From the NCBI GenBank assembly GCA_037179335.1, contig JAKZHN010000011.1, positions 1 to 64,000 of the forward strand: a DNA stretch of 64,000 nt. The letters run 5' to 3'. Shown here piece after piece: positions 12,688 to 23,413 of this stretch. Made by a program: the position numbers and the translations under genes. The notes under the pieces are model-generated. The model was given only the letters and a program-made list of their open reading frames with translations, ran no database searches and was not told the DNA's origin. Positions within the stretch are counted from its first letter, which is position 1; every line of letters begins with the position of its first letter. This DNA comes from Cyclaneusma minus. Lineage: Eukaryota; Ascomycota; Leotiomycetes; Marthamycetales; Marthamycetaceae.

Positions 12688-13442
12688 AGATACTGATGTC
12701 CGTGGATGCGAGACCAGTCTCTTGGACTATCGGAGAATATCAAGAACGAGCACAGATGTCTCTTTGAGAATTGTCAGTTCAGCTCTTCAACAAATTCCGG
12801 ACACATATAAGGCGTTAGCGCAAGCAAAGGAGTGGCCGCACCTGTCGCACTGGGCATCGCCTCTGATACTCGACGCAGCAAAGCAAAAGGAAGACAAATA
12901 ACGTGGCACACGAAAACCATGATATGCGGCCAGGAGCTTTCTCAAATTCAGGTTGTGCCGCTCAACAGGCGCATATGATTCTGGCGGTGATTTGTAACGG
13001 GATTGAGGCAACTTGAGATGCTCGATGATCGATGCCGCAAAGCTATGGAACTGCCCACACGTGATCGGACTAATATGACTCTGCCGACGATAACGGGCCA
13101 CCTGCAGCAACGACTCATGAATGGAGTCAAATCGTCAGGGTGAGGATCGAATGATTTAGAAGGCCCCTGATGGCCTGGAGAGTTTACAGCGGCTCCAATA
13201 CATGTGTCATGGATAATTACATTTCTTGTCTTTTATTACTAAGGTACACTGGTCTTCAGTTCGGACACATCAGGTCCGTGCTGGACCAGCCTCTCCTCCT
13301 GATTTGCATCGAGCATCTATCCCCAGATGTTCTCTCATAAAGCGCATTCGCAGTCGTGTGTGTAAATCTGCCACCTTCATCAGACTTCCTGCCAATTGAT
13401 GACCGGATCGTAGGCATCTGGACTATCTCGCACTGTGGCACT
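12688..13442. other. Intergenic region between VPS33 and KDM1
   Basis: About 750 bp between the VPS33 stop and the KDM1 start, both on the minus strand, so it holds the VPS33 3' UTR and the KDM1 promoter. A 107-codon open frame on the minus strand (13110-12787) resembles no family I recognise and is not called as a gene. Confidence 0.5.
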
Positions 13443-15756
13443 TCAAGTGTTGCCTGCCTCGTCTACATTGCTCCGACCCAGCTTGCTCTTTTCAATGACC
13501 CCCTCCATCATCTTGTTTCCACTGATTATCGAAGTTGTGCATATGATGATTTGTTTTCGAGCTGATGCAAGAGTTAGCAAAGATGCCGTCTGACAAGAGG
13601 AGATCGAACTCATACCTTCTTCCTGCTTTGCAATGAATCGCAATGCCGCGATTTCCGTAAATGTTATGCCTCCCAGGAAGACGACAATGACTGTCTTCTT
13701 CTCACCAGCGCCAGTCAACAGCGCCCTCGCTTTGACTGCCTTGTCTTCTCCCGACTGTACCTCGTCGACTGTTGCGCCCCGGACGTGCTTGATTGACTCT
13801 TCGAATCCTCGCCAGCCCAAAGCCGCGTTGCCACCACCGACTCCATTTGAAGGACCGCCACGTGTGATCGAGATCACGTATTGTTTCTGAAGAATGCACT
13901 GCACCAGGCGGACCGACAACGGGGCGTAACCACTGTAAACATAAGCTATATCATTGGGATCGTGTTCATTGACTTCATCGACTATCAGACGAAGAGATTT
14001 CCGGAGGTATGTGTAGTTGGTCTTGGTGCCGACATTTGCGCCTGTACCTGACATGGGAATCATCGAGGCCAGAGGAGACGACCGAGAAAGAAGCAGATGC
14101 AGCTTTTCAAGCGCATCCAAGGTCAAGATATGCTGATATCCGTACGCCTGTAAGATCAGACGTTTGAATGTCTCTAATTCCCGCTGTTTGATGCCGCCTG
14201 ACATGCAAGATTCAAGGCACAACAGACGCAACACTTCGGGAAGTGGCGCATCTCGAGCAATGAGTTCCTCAATGGCATCGTGCTGTGACGACGGATCGGC
14301 ACCGGCAGCAAAATTCTGCTGTACCTCGAGAATCTTGCCGAAATGATCGCTGCGGGTGTGCTTCATGATATCTTCTGCCAGCCCAGTATGGACTTTCGCA
14401 CTTTGTTGCTCGGCCTGGTAAGCTGGCATTTTGCTCACAAAGTCTCGCAATTCTGATGTGGCCTTCATTTCTTTTCGTTTTTCGTAGTCGGCCTGGAGTC
14501 TCCTGGCAACTTGGTTCAGCAAAGTGCCTACAATCGCAAAGTTTGTGTCTCTCAGCTGGGCAAAGAGCTTGTCAGATGAGTCCAGCAGTATCTTCCTCTT
14601 TTTACTCTGAGCGGCGGGTGTGCCAATGGCTTTTGATGATCCTTGAGCAGCTGGCTGAGGTGCAGCGCCCACGATGGTAGAGTCAACATCGGCCTGGTTG
14701 TTTTGGATTCCGACCACCTCGTCAATCAAGCCTTCGTAGGTCAGCTGCGTGAGAAGGGGAGTAGCATAGTCGACCTCGCGATCAATCACGATCAAGCTTT
14801 CAATAGTTGCACTTGGCGCAAGTCCAATCTTGTTGTTCTCGGTGCTCTCTTCACCGGCAACCGCTTCTTGGCGCATTCGTGAAAGCAAGTCTGCCAACTT
14901 CTGCGCATTGTCACCTTTACCAGTGATTCGAGGAAAGAGGCCATGTTTCTTTTGGATCAGCATAAGCGCCTGCGCCAGAAGAAAAGTCGGTGTGGGATCC
15001 TTCCGAAGGTACAGATCACCGAAAGATTCGTCCAGCTCCAGCGACAAAACATCTTTCTCCAGCGGCAAAAAGTAAAGGGGAAGTTCGAATATGCTGGTGT
15101 CGCCAAGCACTCCAGCTTCTTCGAGAATTTTATCCGAGACCAAGGTCCTTCGGGGAAGCCAGAAAATGGAGAACTCGTGACCGGTCTGGCTTTCTCTCTG
15201 CAATCTCTTGATGTGAGCTGAAAAGAGATGTCAGCAGGTAATGATGGCATCAAACACATGTTGCACTGGCGAAGACGCTATAGTAACCCGGCTATAGTTT
15301 TCATATAGGGATCAAGACTGGCCGAGAAGAGTTGGAACATGAATCCTCGCAGCCTACTTTTTGTCCCATGGTTCTCCGAAGTCTGAGAGTTTCGTTTGAC
15401 GAACAGAAAATACCACATACATGCTATAACCGGCGCCTGCTTTCCGCATTCTCCTCTGGCGATGAAGACGACATTCCGCTGACTGGTATCGGCATTGCCA
15501 TTCTCGAGGAAGAAGAGCTTGTCCACGCCGTAGTCCTGTAAAGTCGTGAATTTGACAAACAGGCCGATCGGTCCAGCCAGGCTCTTCTCAATCACGAGAT
15601 TCTTCTTGCCGCGCACCTGCAATGGTCCGATCAGCAGCTGTTCTCGTGCGAGTCGCAAAGCCTGGGACCCTTACTTACGCCCTCGAGAAGATAGAGAAGA
15701 TCCTTTCGCGCCTTCTCCTTGATGGCATCCGTATCTAGGCCAACGTGCGGAGCCAT
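13443..15756 (-). CDS. VPS33: Vps33, Sec1/Munc18-family subunit of HOPS/CORVET
   Basis: SM-family protein that chaperones SNARE assembly for vacuole and endosome fusion as part of the HOPS and CORVET tethering complexes. Four exons on the minus strand: 15756-15679, 15616-15421, 15217-13616 and 13561-13443, giving 664 aa, the usual Vps33 size. All junctions are GT..AG and keep frame. Recognisable stretches are the N-terminal VRGKKNLVIEKSLAGPI and GVDKLFFLENG, then GHEFSIFWLPRRTLVSDKIL, SLIVIDREVDYATPLLTQLT, and near the end IVVFLGGITFTEIAALRFIA followed by KQIIICTTSIISG. The second intron (15420-15218, about 200 bp) is longer than the others. The gene is divergent from HTS1, with 277 bp between start codons. 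The reading frame is open upstream of 15756, but the family alignment begins near MAPHVGLD, so that ATG was chosen. Confidence 0.93.
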
Positions 15757-16033
15757 GGCGAGCTCGACACGAGTGCAAAGGTAAGGAATACCTCGACGCG
15801 GCCGGCTAGGCAGAAGAAAAGGGCGGAGGGGCAGCGATGACGGCTTGGAGCTGCCCGAAAATACGGCGGGCCGAGACGAGCAGAAGCGCAGGTGGGCTGA
15901 AGTTGGAAATATCATCAGCCTTGTCGTCACTACTTTTCAGCCTTCCCTTGAGTCACGCTTCTCTGTCACTTAATCTGTGAGCACCGCAAAGATTCGAGGA
16001 CTCCGCGGGCAATTGGAGTTTCTAGCAAAGTGG
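15757..16033. promoter_or_regulatory. Shared promoter region, VPS33 / HTS1
   Basis: 277 bp separate the VPS33 start (minus strand) from the upstream HTS1 start (plus strand), so both core promoters must lie here or in the 5' transcribed ends. No TATA box or named factor site is clear. The region is inferred from gene positions. Confidence 0.5.
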
Positions 16034-18059
16034 ATGAGGGCCATTCGCACCTGCCGAAACAGCTGCAGCGCCTTCAGACCCCGCCTTCTGCCACGAACGT
16101 CCCGAGTCGAGCACCCAGCTTGCCAACCACCACGAGCCCTCGTCTCGCAGAACTTCCAGAACTTCCATTCCGCTGCTTTTCAGAGACAGCAAGAGCCTAT
16201 CATGGCTCCTAAATTCGAGTTGAAGACGCCCAAGGGCACCAAAGACTGTGTGTAAAGTACTTGGCTAAGAGTACTCCCTCACTAACAATCTCCAGGGGAG
16301 GGAAAGGACATGGTCATTCGAGACAAGATCTTCTCATCCATTACTGAAGTTTTCAAGCGTCACGGAGCCGTCACAATCGACACGCCCGTCTTCGAGCTGA
16401 AAGAGATCCTCGCCGGAAAATATGGCGAGGACAGCAAGTTGATCTACGACCTCGCCGACCAGGGCGGCGAAACCTGCTCCCTCCGCTATGATCTGACCGT
16501 CCCCTTCGCACGCTGGCTAGCTATGAACCGCGATGTCCAAAGCATCAAACGCTACCACATCGCCAAAGTGTACCGCCGCGACCAACCAGCCATGACCAAA
16601 GGCCGCATGCGTGAATTCTACCAATGCGATTTCGACATAGCCGGCACCTTCGATCCCATGCTTCCCGACGCCGAAATCGTGCGCATAACCACCGAAGTAT
16701 TCGAAAGCTTAGGCTGGAAAGGCCGTTACACGATCAAGATGAACCACCGCAAAGTGCTCGACGGTATCTTCGAAGTCTGTGGTGTCCCTGCTGAGAAAAT
16801 CCGCACAATTTCAAGCGCTGTGGATAAGCTGGATAAGTTGCCGTGGGCGGAAGTGCGTAAGGAGATGACTGATGAGAAGGGCCTTGCCCCTGGAATCGCT
16901 GACAAGATCGGCGAATATGTCGTGCAAAAGGGCCAGAAAGACCTGCTGGAGAAACTCCAAGCGAACGAAACGCTGATGGCCAATGCGTCCATGAAAGCCG
17001 GACTGGCAGACATGGAGCTCCTTTTCAGCTACTTAGAAGCCTTCGAGTGTTTGGACAACGTATCCTTCGACCTCAGCTTAGCACGCGGTCTCGACTACTA
17101 CACCGGTCTCATCTACGAAGTCGTCACCGAAGGCTCAGCCCCCTTAGCAAACCCATCCAGCGCAACGGGCGCTCCACCAAAGGCTTCCAAGAAGCCTGAG
17201 GGCAGCAATGGAAAGAAAGTCGATTTTGACGAAGATCGCAGTTCGGATCCGAGTGTGGGCGTGGGCAGTGTAGCAGCAGGCGGCCGCTATGATAACCTCG
17301 TGAACATGTTTTCCGGCAAGAACCAGATCCCTTGTGTCGGTATCTCGTTCGGTGTCGATCGCATTTTCAGCATTACGAAGGCGCGTATGGCGGCTGAGAA
17401 GAATGCTGAGCAGGTGAGGAATAACGAGGTGGATGTGTATGTGATGGCGTTTGGTGGTAAGGGCTTCACAGGGCTGTTGAAGGAGCGCATGAGCGTTTGC
17501 GCGAAGTTGTGGGAAGCCGGTATCAAGGTAAGATTTCCTTTTCCCCTCTCCGGACGGAGTTCGCAATACTGGACTTGCTTTATGGTCACGGGACTGTCAA
17601 ATGAGAGATACTTGATACTGACAAAGGCAACAGGCCGAGTTCTCCTACAAAGCCAAGCCCAAGCTCCCGCAACAATTCAAAGCCGCCGAAGTGAACGGCG
17701 TCCCCTTCGCCGTCGTCTTCGGCGAAGACGAAATCAAAGACGGTAACGTCAAGATCAAGGAAATGGGCTTACCGGAAGGTCATCCTGAGAAGGAAGGCGT
17801 CTTGGTCAGCTTAGATGATCTGGTGACGGCGGTGAAAGAGCGCATTTCTAGGAAGGCGAAGACGGATCACTTGGTGCAGCATGCTGGGGGTTTGCGCGTT
17901 GTGAGTGGCATTCATGGCGAGGAGGTTAAGAAGGCTGAGGATGCTAAGAAGGCTAGTGAGGGGGTTGAGGAGAAGAAGGAGGCCGAGAAGGCTATTGTGC
18001 CTGAGAGTAAGGAGGAGGCGGAGTCGTTAGAGGCTGTTGGCGTTCCTCCTCCTTCGTAG
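16034..18059 (+). CDS. HTS1: Histidyl-tRNA synthetase, probably mitochondrial and cytosolic forms
   Basis: Class II aminoacyl-tRNA synthetase that charges tRNA-His. Exons 16034-16247, 16296-17527 and 17634-18059 give 623 aa; the first junction restores the family motif KTPKGTKDW. Visible motifs are FELKEILAGKYGEDSKLIYDL, class II motif 2 around YRRDQPAMTKGRMREFYQCD, the histidine-A motif ARGLDYYTGLIYE, GGRYDNLV, and motif 3 around CVGISFGVDRIF. The C-terminal anticodon-binding domain is followed by a Lys/Glu-rich tail. Two in-frame ATGs matter. The first (16034) adds 56 residues rich in Arg and Ser with almost no acid, typical of a mitochondrial presequence. The second (16202, MAPKFELKTPKG) gives a 567-aa cytosolic form. 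Yeast HTS1 is known to use the same two-start scheme. The last codons and 3' flank occur again, diverged, at 20.03 kb. Confidence 0.95.
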
Positions 18060-18480
18060 GCAAACGGCAACCGGCAAAACGGCTGTGTGTTGGGAAATTC
18101 AAAAGAGCTTTGATACCTACCGAATCACTTGAGTTGGCTTCTAATAACTTGAGTTTATGTCACAATTTCGCATTTCACTTGCAAGTACCATTCTGATTTA
18201 ACTTTTAAGGAAAATTAATCATACAATAATTGAATAGGATATCTCTACAGACTTTCAACCTTCAACAATACTCCTTTGCCAAAAGCACCAAGTCCAAGTC
18301 CAACCGTATCGATGTCCAAATACATCCATTGCCAAGCCTAACAAGCCAAATCCACCTGAGCTCCTATGTCCGTTTCTCGGTACTCAGACGCTTCCCAGTC
18401 TCGGGCGTGAAATTGAATGTCGGGGTGGGTGAGCAATGGGGATGTTGACTGAGCAGTATCGACTATGCTTAATCTTGGGG
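18036..18480. repeat. Segmental duplication, copy A (HTS1 3' end and flank)
   Basis: From the last codons of HTS1 to about 18480 this segment matches 20031-20500 in the same orientation. Shared blocks include CCTCCTTCGTAGGC, AGAGCTTTGATACCTA, ATAACTTGAGTTTA, TTTCGCATTTCACTTGCAAG and CCCAGTCTCGGGCGTGAA, with gaps and substitutions between them. The stretch has no gene of its own after the HTS1 stop at 18059. Confidence 0.85.
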
Positions 18481-18509
18481 AGTTCATGTACGTCTTCGTG
18501 CGTGATCTC

Positions 18510-18665
18510 GAGGAGCATCAAGACCTGGCAGAGTCATGCCAGGGTTCAGAGCCAAAGGCTTTCTGACTTTGGGCTTGAAAGGTAATCTGGAGCCTTAATG
18601 GTTTGAGTTTGACTGGTATCTGTCATCTGCTTCGTAGATGCCCAGGAGCACTATTCTCCAGCCCC
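18510..18665. repeat. Segmental duplication, copy B
   Basis: This block (AGACCTGG, CAGGTAATCT-like, CTGTCATCTGC, GTAGATG, GAGCACT.TTCTCC) matches 22437-22590 in the same orientation at roughly two-thirds identity by eye. It carries no open frame of interest. Together with copy A and the kinase fragments it shows repeated local duplication in 18-23.5 kb. Confidence 0.7.
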
Positions 18666-19168
18666 CTTATGCCTCACATATCAGTTATTAATTTTTTTAA
18701 TTTTTTTTTACCTAAGTGATTTGCTCCCCTGTCATGAGGATGGTGCAAAACTTCGATGGTCTGCCTGCGCGGCCTGACAAGAGGAATCTAAGTGGCTAGG
18801 AGAATCAAAAGTCCAACTATCCCTGTAATCAAGAGAAGTCCAGATGATTAGAACAAATTACAAACTCAAACAATTTGAAGGAATCCAAATGACCAGGAGA
18901 AATCTGGATGGTTAGAGAAAGTAGAAACTCTGAATACACAAGCGGGGAAGAAATCCAAGTCAGAACTCAGAACTCAGAAGTAAAACTGAAATTCAGGTAA
19001 TCAGATAAATCTAGATAATGGTAAGAAATGGGATATAAATAGAATGAGAGATACTAAAGTAATCTAAAGACACATATATAACTCGGTCAATATGAAAGCC
19101 TTTTCTTCGTCTTGTTTGAATTCTCAACGCAGGCACTCCCCCAACCTTGACCTCGCCGGCGGGCGCCA
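18666..19168. other. Purine-rich non-coding stretch
   Basis: No gene. The plus strand is purine-rich and repeats diverged phrases such as GTCCAGATGATTAGA, AATCCAAATGACCAGGA and AATCTGGATGGTTAGAG between 18835 and 18920, which may be a decayed repeat or LTR. No paired end is visible. Confidence 0.4.
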
Positions 19169-19720
19169 TTGCAAACTCACGCCTGCGGACAGTCTACAAC
19201 AAGATACCAGCATTTTCTAGAGCTGTCAAATCCACTGTTCAACCCTGACAGAAATCAGATCAACGGAAAGTGGCTACGAGTTTCGAGGCCTTCGGGCAAG
19301 TCTCATCTACAGAATGGCTTGTTATTTCAGGCACGTCTTTCCGGACCCCAAAACGTCGCCAATGCCTCGCCGTCGCAGGTCGGTGCCTACTCTCTGCTGG
19401 GTGGTACTGCCAACACCGAAGTCGCGTCTAATCCTCGTTATGGAGACCCAGCCAGTCCACTTAAGCGCTGCTAATATCCTTCGACCGTAATCGTCTCCCC
19501 CTTTGCGCAGCAAACCCTAGGCCAGATCTGTCAAGACGATACCAATTTGGCCGCTCTATGGAATTACACTGTGCCGACTTGCCTCTTTACTAGCGGCGCC
19601 TTGTCCGACTACACCGGACAAAAGAAGTTACTTGTCCTGTTCCAACTTCTCGCGGCCGTGGATGCTCTGCACCAGAATGGCATCCTCAATATTAGACCGA
19701 GAGAGGTCCACTAAAGAGAG
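19169..19720 (+). pseudogene. Scrambled relic of a protein-kinase gene, copy 1
   Basis: Two pieces of the kinase gene at 20.4-21.55 kb occur here in the wrong order. At 19217-19290 a C-lobe piece reads LSNPLFNPDRNQINGKWLR, matching YNPLFNPDRSQVNGRWMR of copy 2. About 200 bp later, at 19493-19713, an earlier part of the domain reads PFAQQTLGQICQDDTNLAAL and QKKLLVLFQLLAAVDALHQN, then decays where the catalytic HGD loop should be and stops. Several frames are needed and no complete kinase can be read. It is a dead, rearranged copy. Confidence 0.7.
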
Positions 19721-20030
19721 ACCAGCTCTTCGGCCTTGCCTAGGCCTTGCCTATAATACCAGATCCAGCGCAAATATACCCCCAACTTATATCAGCGATT
19801 GGTGAGGCCCTACGGCATCCTGACTTCCGGAGAATGACCCCGTGGTCACCCCAAGCCGCGGACACAACTGCGATAGAAGTGTAGATGTAGAGGTCATATA
19901 AGACCGCAGAGAAGCATGAAGCGATAAGAGGGACTGCTAAATGTAGTCCCATAAGGTACTGTTGCCTCAGATAGACCATAGAAGTTCGTCGATGGCTATC
20001 GAGGTCTTTTCCTCCCTCTATTACGTCTTA

Positions 20031-20500
20031 TTATTGGTGTTCCTCCTTCGTAGGCGAACGGTAATAACGAAAACCGCTGTCTGCTGAGAAATACAAAGAG
20101 CTTTGATACCTAAGTACCTATTTACTTGGGTGTCTCTTGATAACTTGAGTTTAGGTCACGATTTCGCATTTCACTTGCAAGTTCCATTTTGTTTCAAAAT
20201 TACTCATACAATCATCAGACTGGGTATCTCTACAATAAACTCCCATAAGACTCGTCCATCCAACAATGTACCCTAAGTGCCCAACTCCAAACTGTGCCGA
20301 TATTCGCATGCCCATACCACACTTTCCACAATTCAAAAGTCCAAATCCTCCACTCTAACACGCAATCCTATGTCCAATTCGTCTCCCAGTCAAATATGTC
20401 CTCACAAGGTTCCCAGTCTGGGGCGCGAACGTCGGGCCTCCTCCGTGAATGTGACGGGGATATTGATAGAAACGTATCGACTGTGTCCCTTGTGCGCCTG
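20031..20500. repeat. Segmental duplication, copy A' (carries the HTS1 stop region)
   Basis: Diverged second copy of 18036-18480, beginning with the remains of the last HTS1 codons and stop (TTCCTCCTTCGTAGGC) and continuing through the 3' flank. There is no HTS1 coding sequence upstream of it, so this is a copy, not a second gene end. It abuts the 3' end of kinase copy 2 on the opposite strand. Confidence 0.85.
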
Positions 20501-21551
20501 GCCCGTCGAAGGCTTCGATAGCTCGCACTCGCCTCCACGGCTGGCGAGGCACTGAGGCACACCCTTGGGCGACAAGGGAGTCATCTCCTTGAAGCACGCA
20601 TGCCTCAACGCCTCGCCAGCCGTAGGCTGATCGTTGGGGTTTTATCGGCACAGCTGATAGATCAGATTCTGCGGAGTCTTGGACGGAAAGTCTCTCATCC
20701 AGCGTCCGTTGACCTGGGACCTATCTGGGTTGAATAGCGGGTTGTAGCATGATTGTAGAGGGGTTAGTGAAGCTGAACATAAGGTAAATAGTGCCATAAA
20801 CAGATTTCTTCTTACCTCAGTGTACCCAAAGAGCCAAAGGGCGACCCATCCACATCTCCGGACATCCTTCGCAGCCAATTTCCATGCTTCTCCCTTCTCC
20901 AACCGGCGGCCCGTGTTCGCATCACATGTACCGGTCTCAGCAATGTTTGCTTCACCAAAGTCCAGTACAACCAGCTGCTGGTTGACGAAAGCAATATTTC
21001 TTTCATGTATATCCCCATGCGTAATGTTGTTCTGGTGCAAGGCGTCGAGAGCTTCAAGAAGCTGGAAGATTACAAGCAGCTTCTTTTTTGGTCTGTGTAA
21101 GCAGAGAGAGTGGTGGCGAAGAGACAAGTCGGCATAGAAGGATTCAAAGTGCTCCAAAGGGTAGTGAGCTCAGTATCATCTTGACAAATCTGGCCTAAGG
21201 TCTGCTCCGCAAAGGGCGCAACAACCATTGCGGTCCGTTGACGCTTTCGGTTTGGAGGAGCTCGGGGAGCCTTGCCTGTAAGGTGTGTCAGTGATATGTC
21301 TTTTGAAAGATATCAGCAGCGCTTACATGGATTGGCAGGGACTTCATAACCTGGACCTCCTTGTCCTTAACCCCGTGCTCGCTCGAGCCAATCTTAACGA
21401 CGGCTACCTCTCCGGTAGTCTCATGACGGGCGTAGAATACGTTGGCCTTGAACCCTGAGGCTATGTACGCGCCTTTGCGCCAGTCACCGACTCTGAAAAA
21501 GGTGGTGCCCTCGTCGTCCTGGTAAGTTGAGGTCGAGACTTGAGCGTTCAT
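20402..21551 (-). pseudogene. Protein-kinase-like gene, copy 2, most complete but broken
   Basis: Eukaryotic protein-kinase fold on the minus strand. The first exon (21551-21327) encodes the N-lobe: YIASGFKANVFYARHETTGE, then VAVVKIG with the probable ATP-anchoring Lys, ending at a GTAAGC donor. After an intron ending near 21276 the frame PFAEQTLGQICQDDTELTTL leads to a six-A run at 21084-21089 where the frame is lost. The catalytic loop HGDIHERNIAF and the metal-binding DFGEANIAE then follow in another frame. A TAA at 20642-20644 interrupts the C-lobe; beyond it the same frame continues NPNDQPTAGEALRHACF, the usual kinase C-terminal helix. Copy 3 has CAG at the TAA position. An undetected intron could explain the frame change but not the TAA, unless the protein simply ends there. 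No kinase family is assigned. Confidence 0.65.
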
Positions 21552-22436
21552 CGTGTCGCAAGTGTATTGAAGAACCGGGTGTTATGTGCTTAAACTGTGT
21601 GGATGGACCAAGCCAACGGACGAAGCGCGGATGAGGATGAGGATGATGGTGCGAAATGGACGGGATAATGAGGGCGCGCTGATTCTGGTACAGAGCGAGG
21701 CAGTTGAGTCGTTCTTGGAGGTTTGCGCGGCGAAGTAGCGTACGTGAACAATGTAGAAGTGACTTTTGTTTGATGGTATTCGAGAATCCTTGGGTGTAGG
21801 AGTTCTCAGTTCGGTCGACGTCGGAGTTCACAAGGAGGGAGGAAGGGAAAGGGAGCGCAGACTTGTTTAAAAAGGGCTACGTTTCGGGAAACGTAAACAA
21901 AGCTTAGCGGGCAGATTCAATATCACACTTGACGCTCCGCAAGCGATGGCAAGCGATGGCAAGCGAAGGCAGGTGAGAAGCTGAGAAACGACGACAGGAA
22001 CTTCGCTAGCGATGTGGTTTCCTGTCGTTGGCAAAAGGGGTGTCAATACTGGAAAGCGAAAGTTGAAACGCTTCGAGGGAATGGACTGTATGAGAATCTC
22101 AAATTTATATACTTGAAATGCTATCCCGAAAAGCTTTTAGTACGCAATACAATGATATTGTGAAACTTCGATGATATTTTTCGAGAACTTCATGTCAGAC
22201 AGAGAGCTGTCCACCGCCGCACCGGAGTTCTCGAGGAACACCAAGTGTTGGTATCAAGTGTATCCTGAACGAGGAATAACGAAGATAGCAAGCAATGGAT
22301 TAGATTCATGACAATTAAATAAGGAGGAGCTCCCTGCGATGGGTAGATATACCCGGCGCTTAGCGTGGCTGACTGAGGTAGTAGTGGTGGTGAGCTCAAG
22401 GGTCGAGGAGCTCAACCACCAATCTTCGGTATCGCA

Positions 22437-22590
22437 ACATCGAGACCTGGTGGACTCATGTAAGAGTTGAGGGGCCATAGGCTTTTCAGGTAATCTTAGG
22501 CGTCAAAGGTGGTTTGGAAACTTCAGTGGTTTGACCGCTACCTGTCATCTGCCATGTAGATGTCCACGAGCACTGTTCTCCGCGCCAGTT
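22437..22590. repeat. Segmental duplication, copy B'
   Basis: Second copy of 18510-18665 in the same orientation (AGACCTGG, CTGTCATCTGCCATGTAGATG, GAGCACTGTTCTCC). It lies upstream of kinase copy 3. Confidence 0.7.
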
Positions 22591-22767
22591 GTGCCTCAAA
22601 CTTCCCGTCCTTTACACGTTTCTATTCTCTAAAGCAGCCAGCTCGCTCTCAATTATATTAAATGCGCTTTTCTCGTTATTCTCATTGCTCTCTTCACTAT
22701 TAGACTCTATTCGAAAGAAGGACCAACCACTCTTTCACACCATCCAGACCTTCCACCTCGTTCGAAT

Positions 22768-23413
22768 CATGCACCCGAAAGAATATCCCACAACGGCGGA
22801 AACAAGCCCCAGCAGCCCCCCTCGGGCGACACGGCATCGAAGAAACTATCTTCCCTGCTCAAAGTCGAACAGCCCGTCGAAAACGCCGACACTTCTGAAT
22901 CCGCACGGACAACAACAGGGACAGAACCAAGGGCGCTGACAATAACGTACGATTTGGAAGGCGGGACGGATCATCTTGACACACTCCCAAAGGATCAGGG
23001 CCCGCGCTGGAACCATCCTTACCAGGTCAGACCTTTGGGATCCGCAAAGTCTCACGAACCAGCTCCTTGACTTCGGTGAGGCCAAGTTGGCCGAGATTGG
23101 AACGTGGGACGAGGGGGGCAGAAGGTCAACGACGCTTGAAGATTGGAAACTCGCAGCGAAGGACGTACGTAGGTGCGGATGGGTGGCTTTGTGGCTCTGG
23201 GGTCTCACACCTGTAAGTAAACTCGACCTCTGGTACTGCTCATTCCCGTTCAGACTCGCCAATTCTCAAAGCTGTTACAAACACCTCTTTAACCCAGATA
23301 AGACCCAAGTGAGCGGGCGCTGACTCCGCGACTTTCCTCCTGAGACTCCGCAGAACCTGATGTATCGACTGTGCCGACAGAATCCAAACGACCAGCCGTG
23401 GGGACGAGAGTGA
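22768..23413 (+). pseudogene. Kinase relic, copy 3, with unrelated N-terminal frame
   Basis: At 23069-23413 the sequence matches the C-lobe of copy 2: LLDFGEAKLAEIGTWDEGG, WKLAAKDVRRCGWVALWLWG, an apparent GTAAGT intron donor, then YKHLFNPDKTQVSGR. It then hits TGA (23321-23323) where copies 1 and 2 have TGG, before continuing LRDFPPETPQNLMYRLCRQN to a stop. The HGD loop and the N-lobe are missing. In their place is a long open frame (about 22768-23066; SHNGGNKPQQPPSGDTASKK ... GPRWNHPYQVRPLG) unrelated to the other copies. It is therefore truncated, fused to foreign sequence and nonsense-mutated. Confidence 0.65.

Noticed and set aside
13256..13441. Short minus-strand frame after the VPS33 stop as a readthrough extension
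   Set aside because: The frame does not continue from the VPS33 stop with any recognisable signal and the stop context is not a known leaky one.
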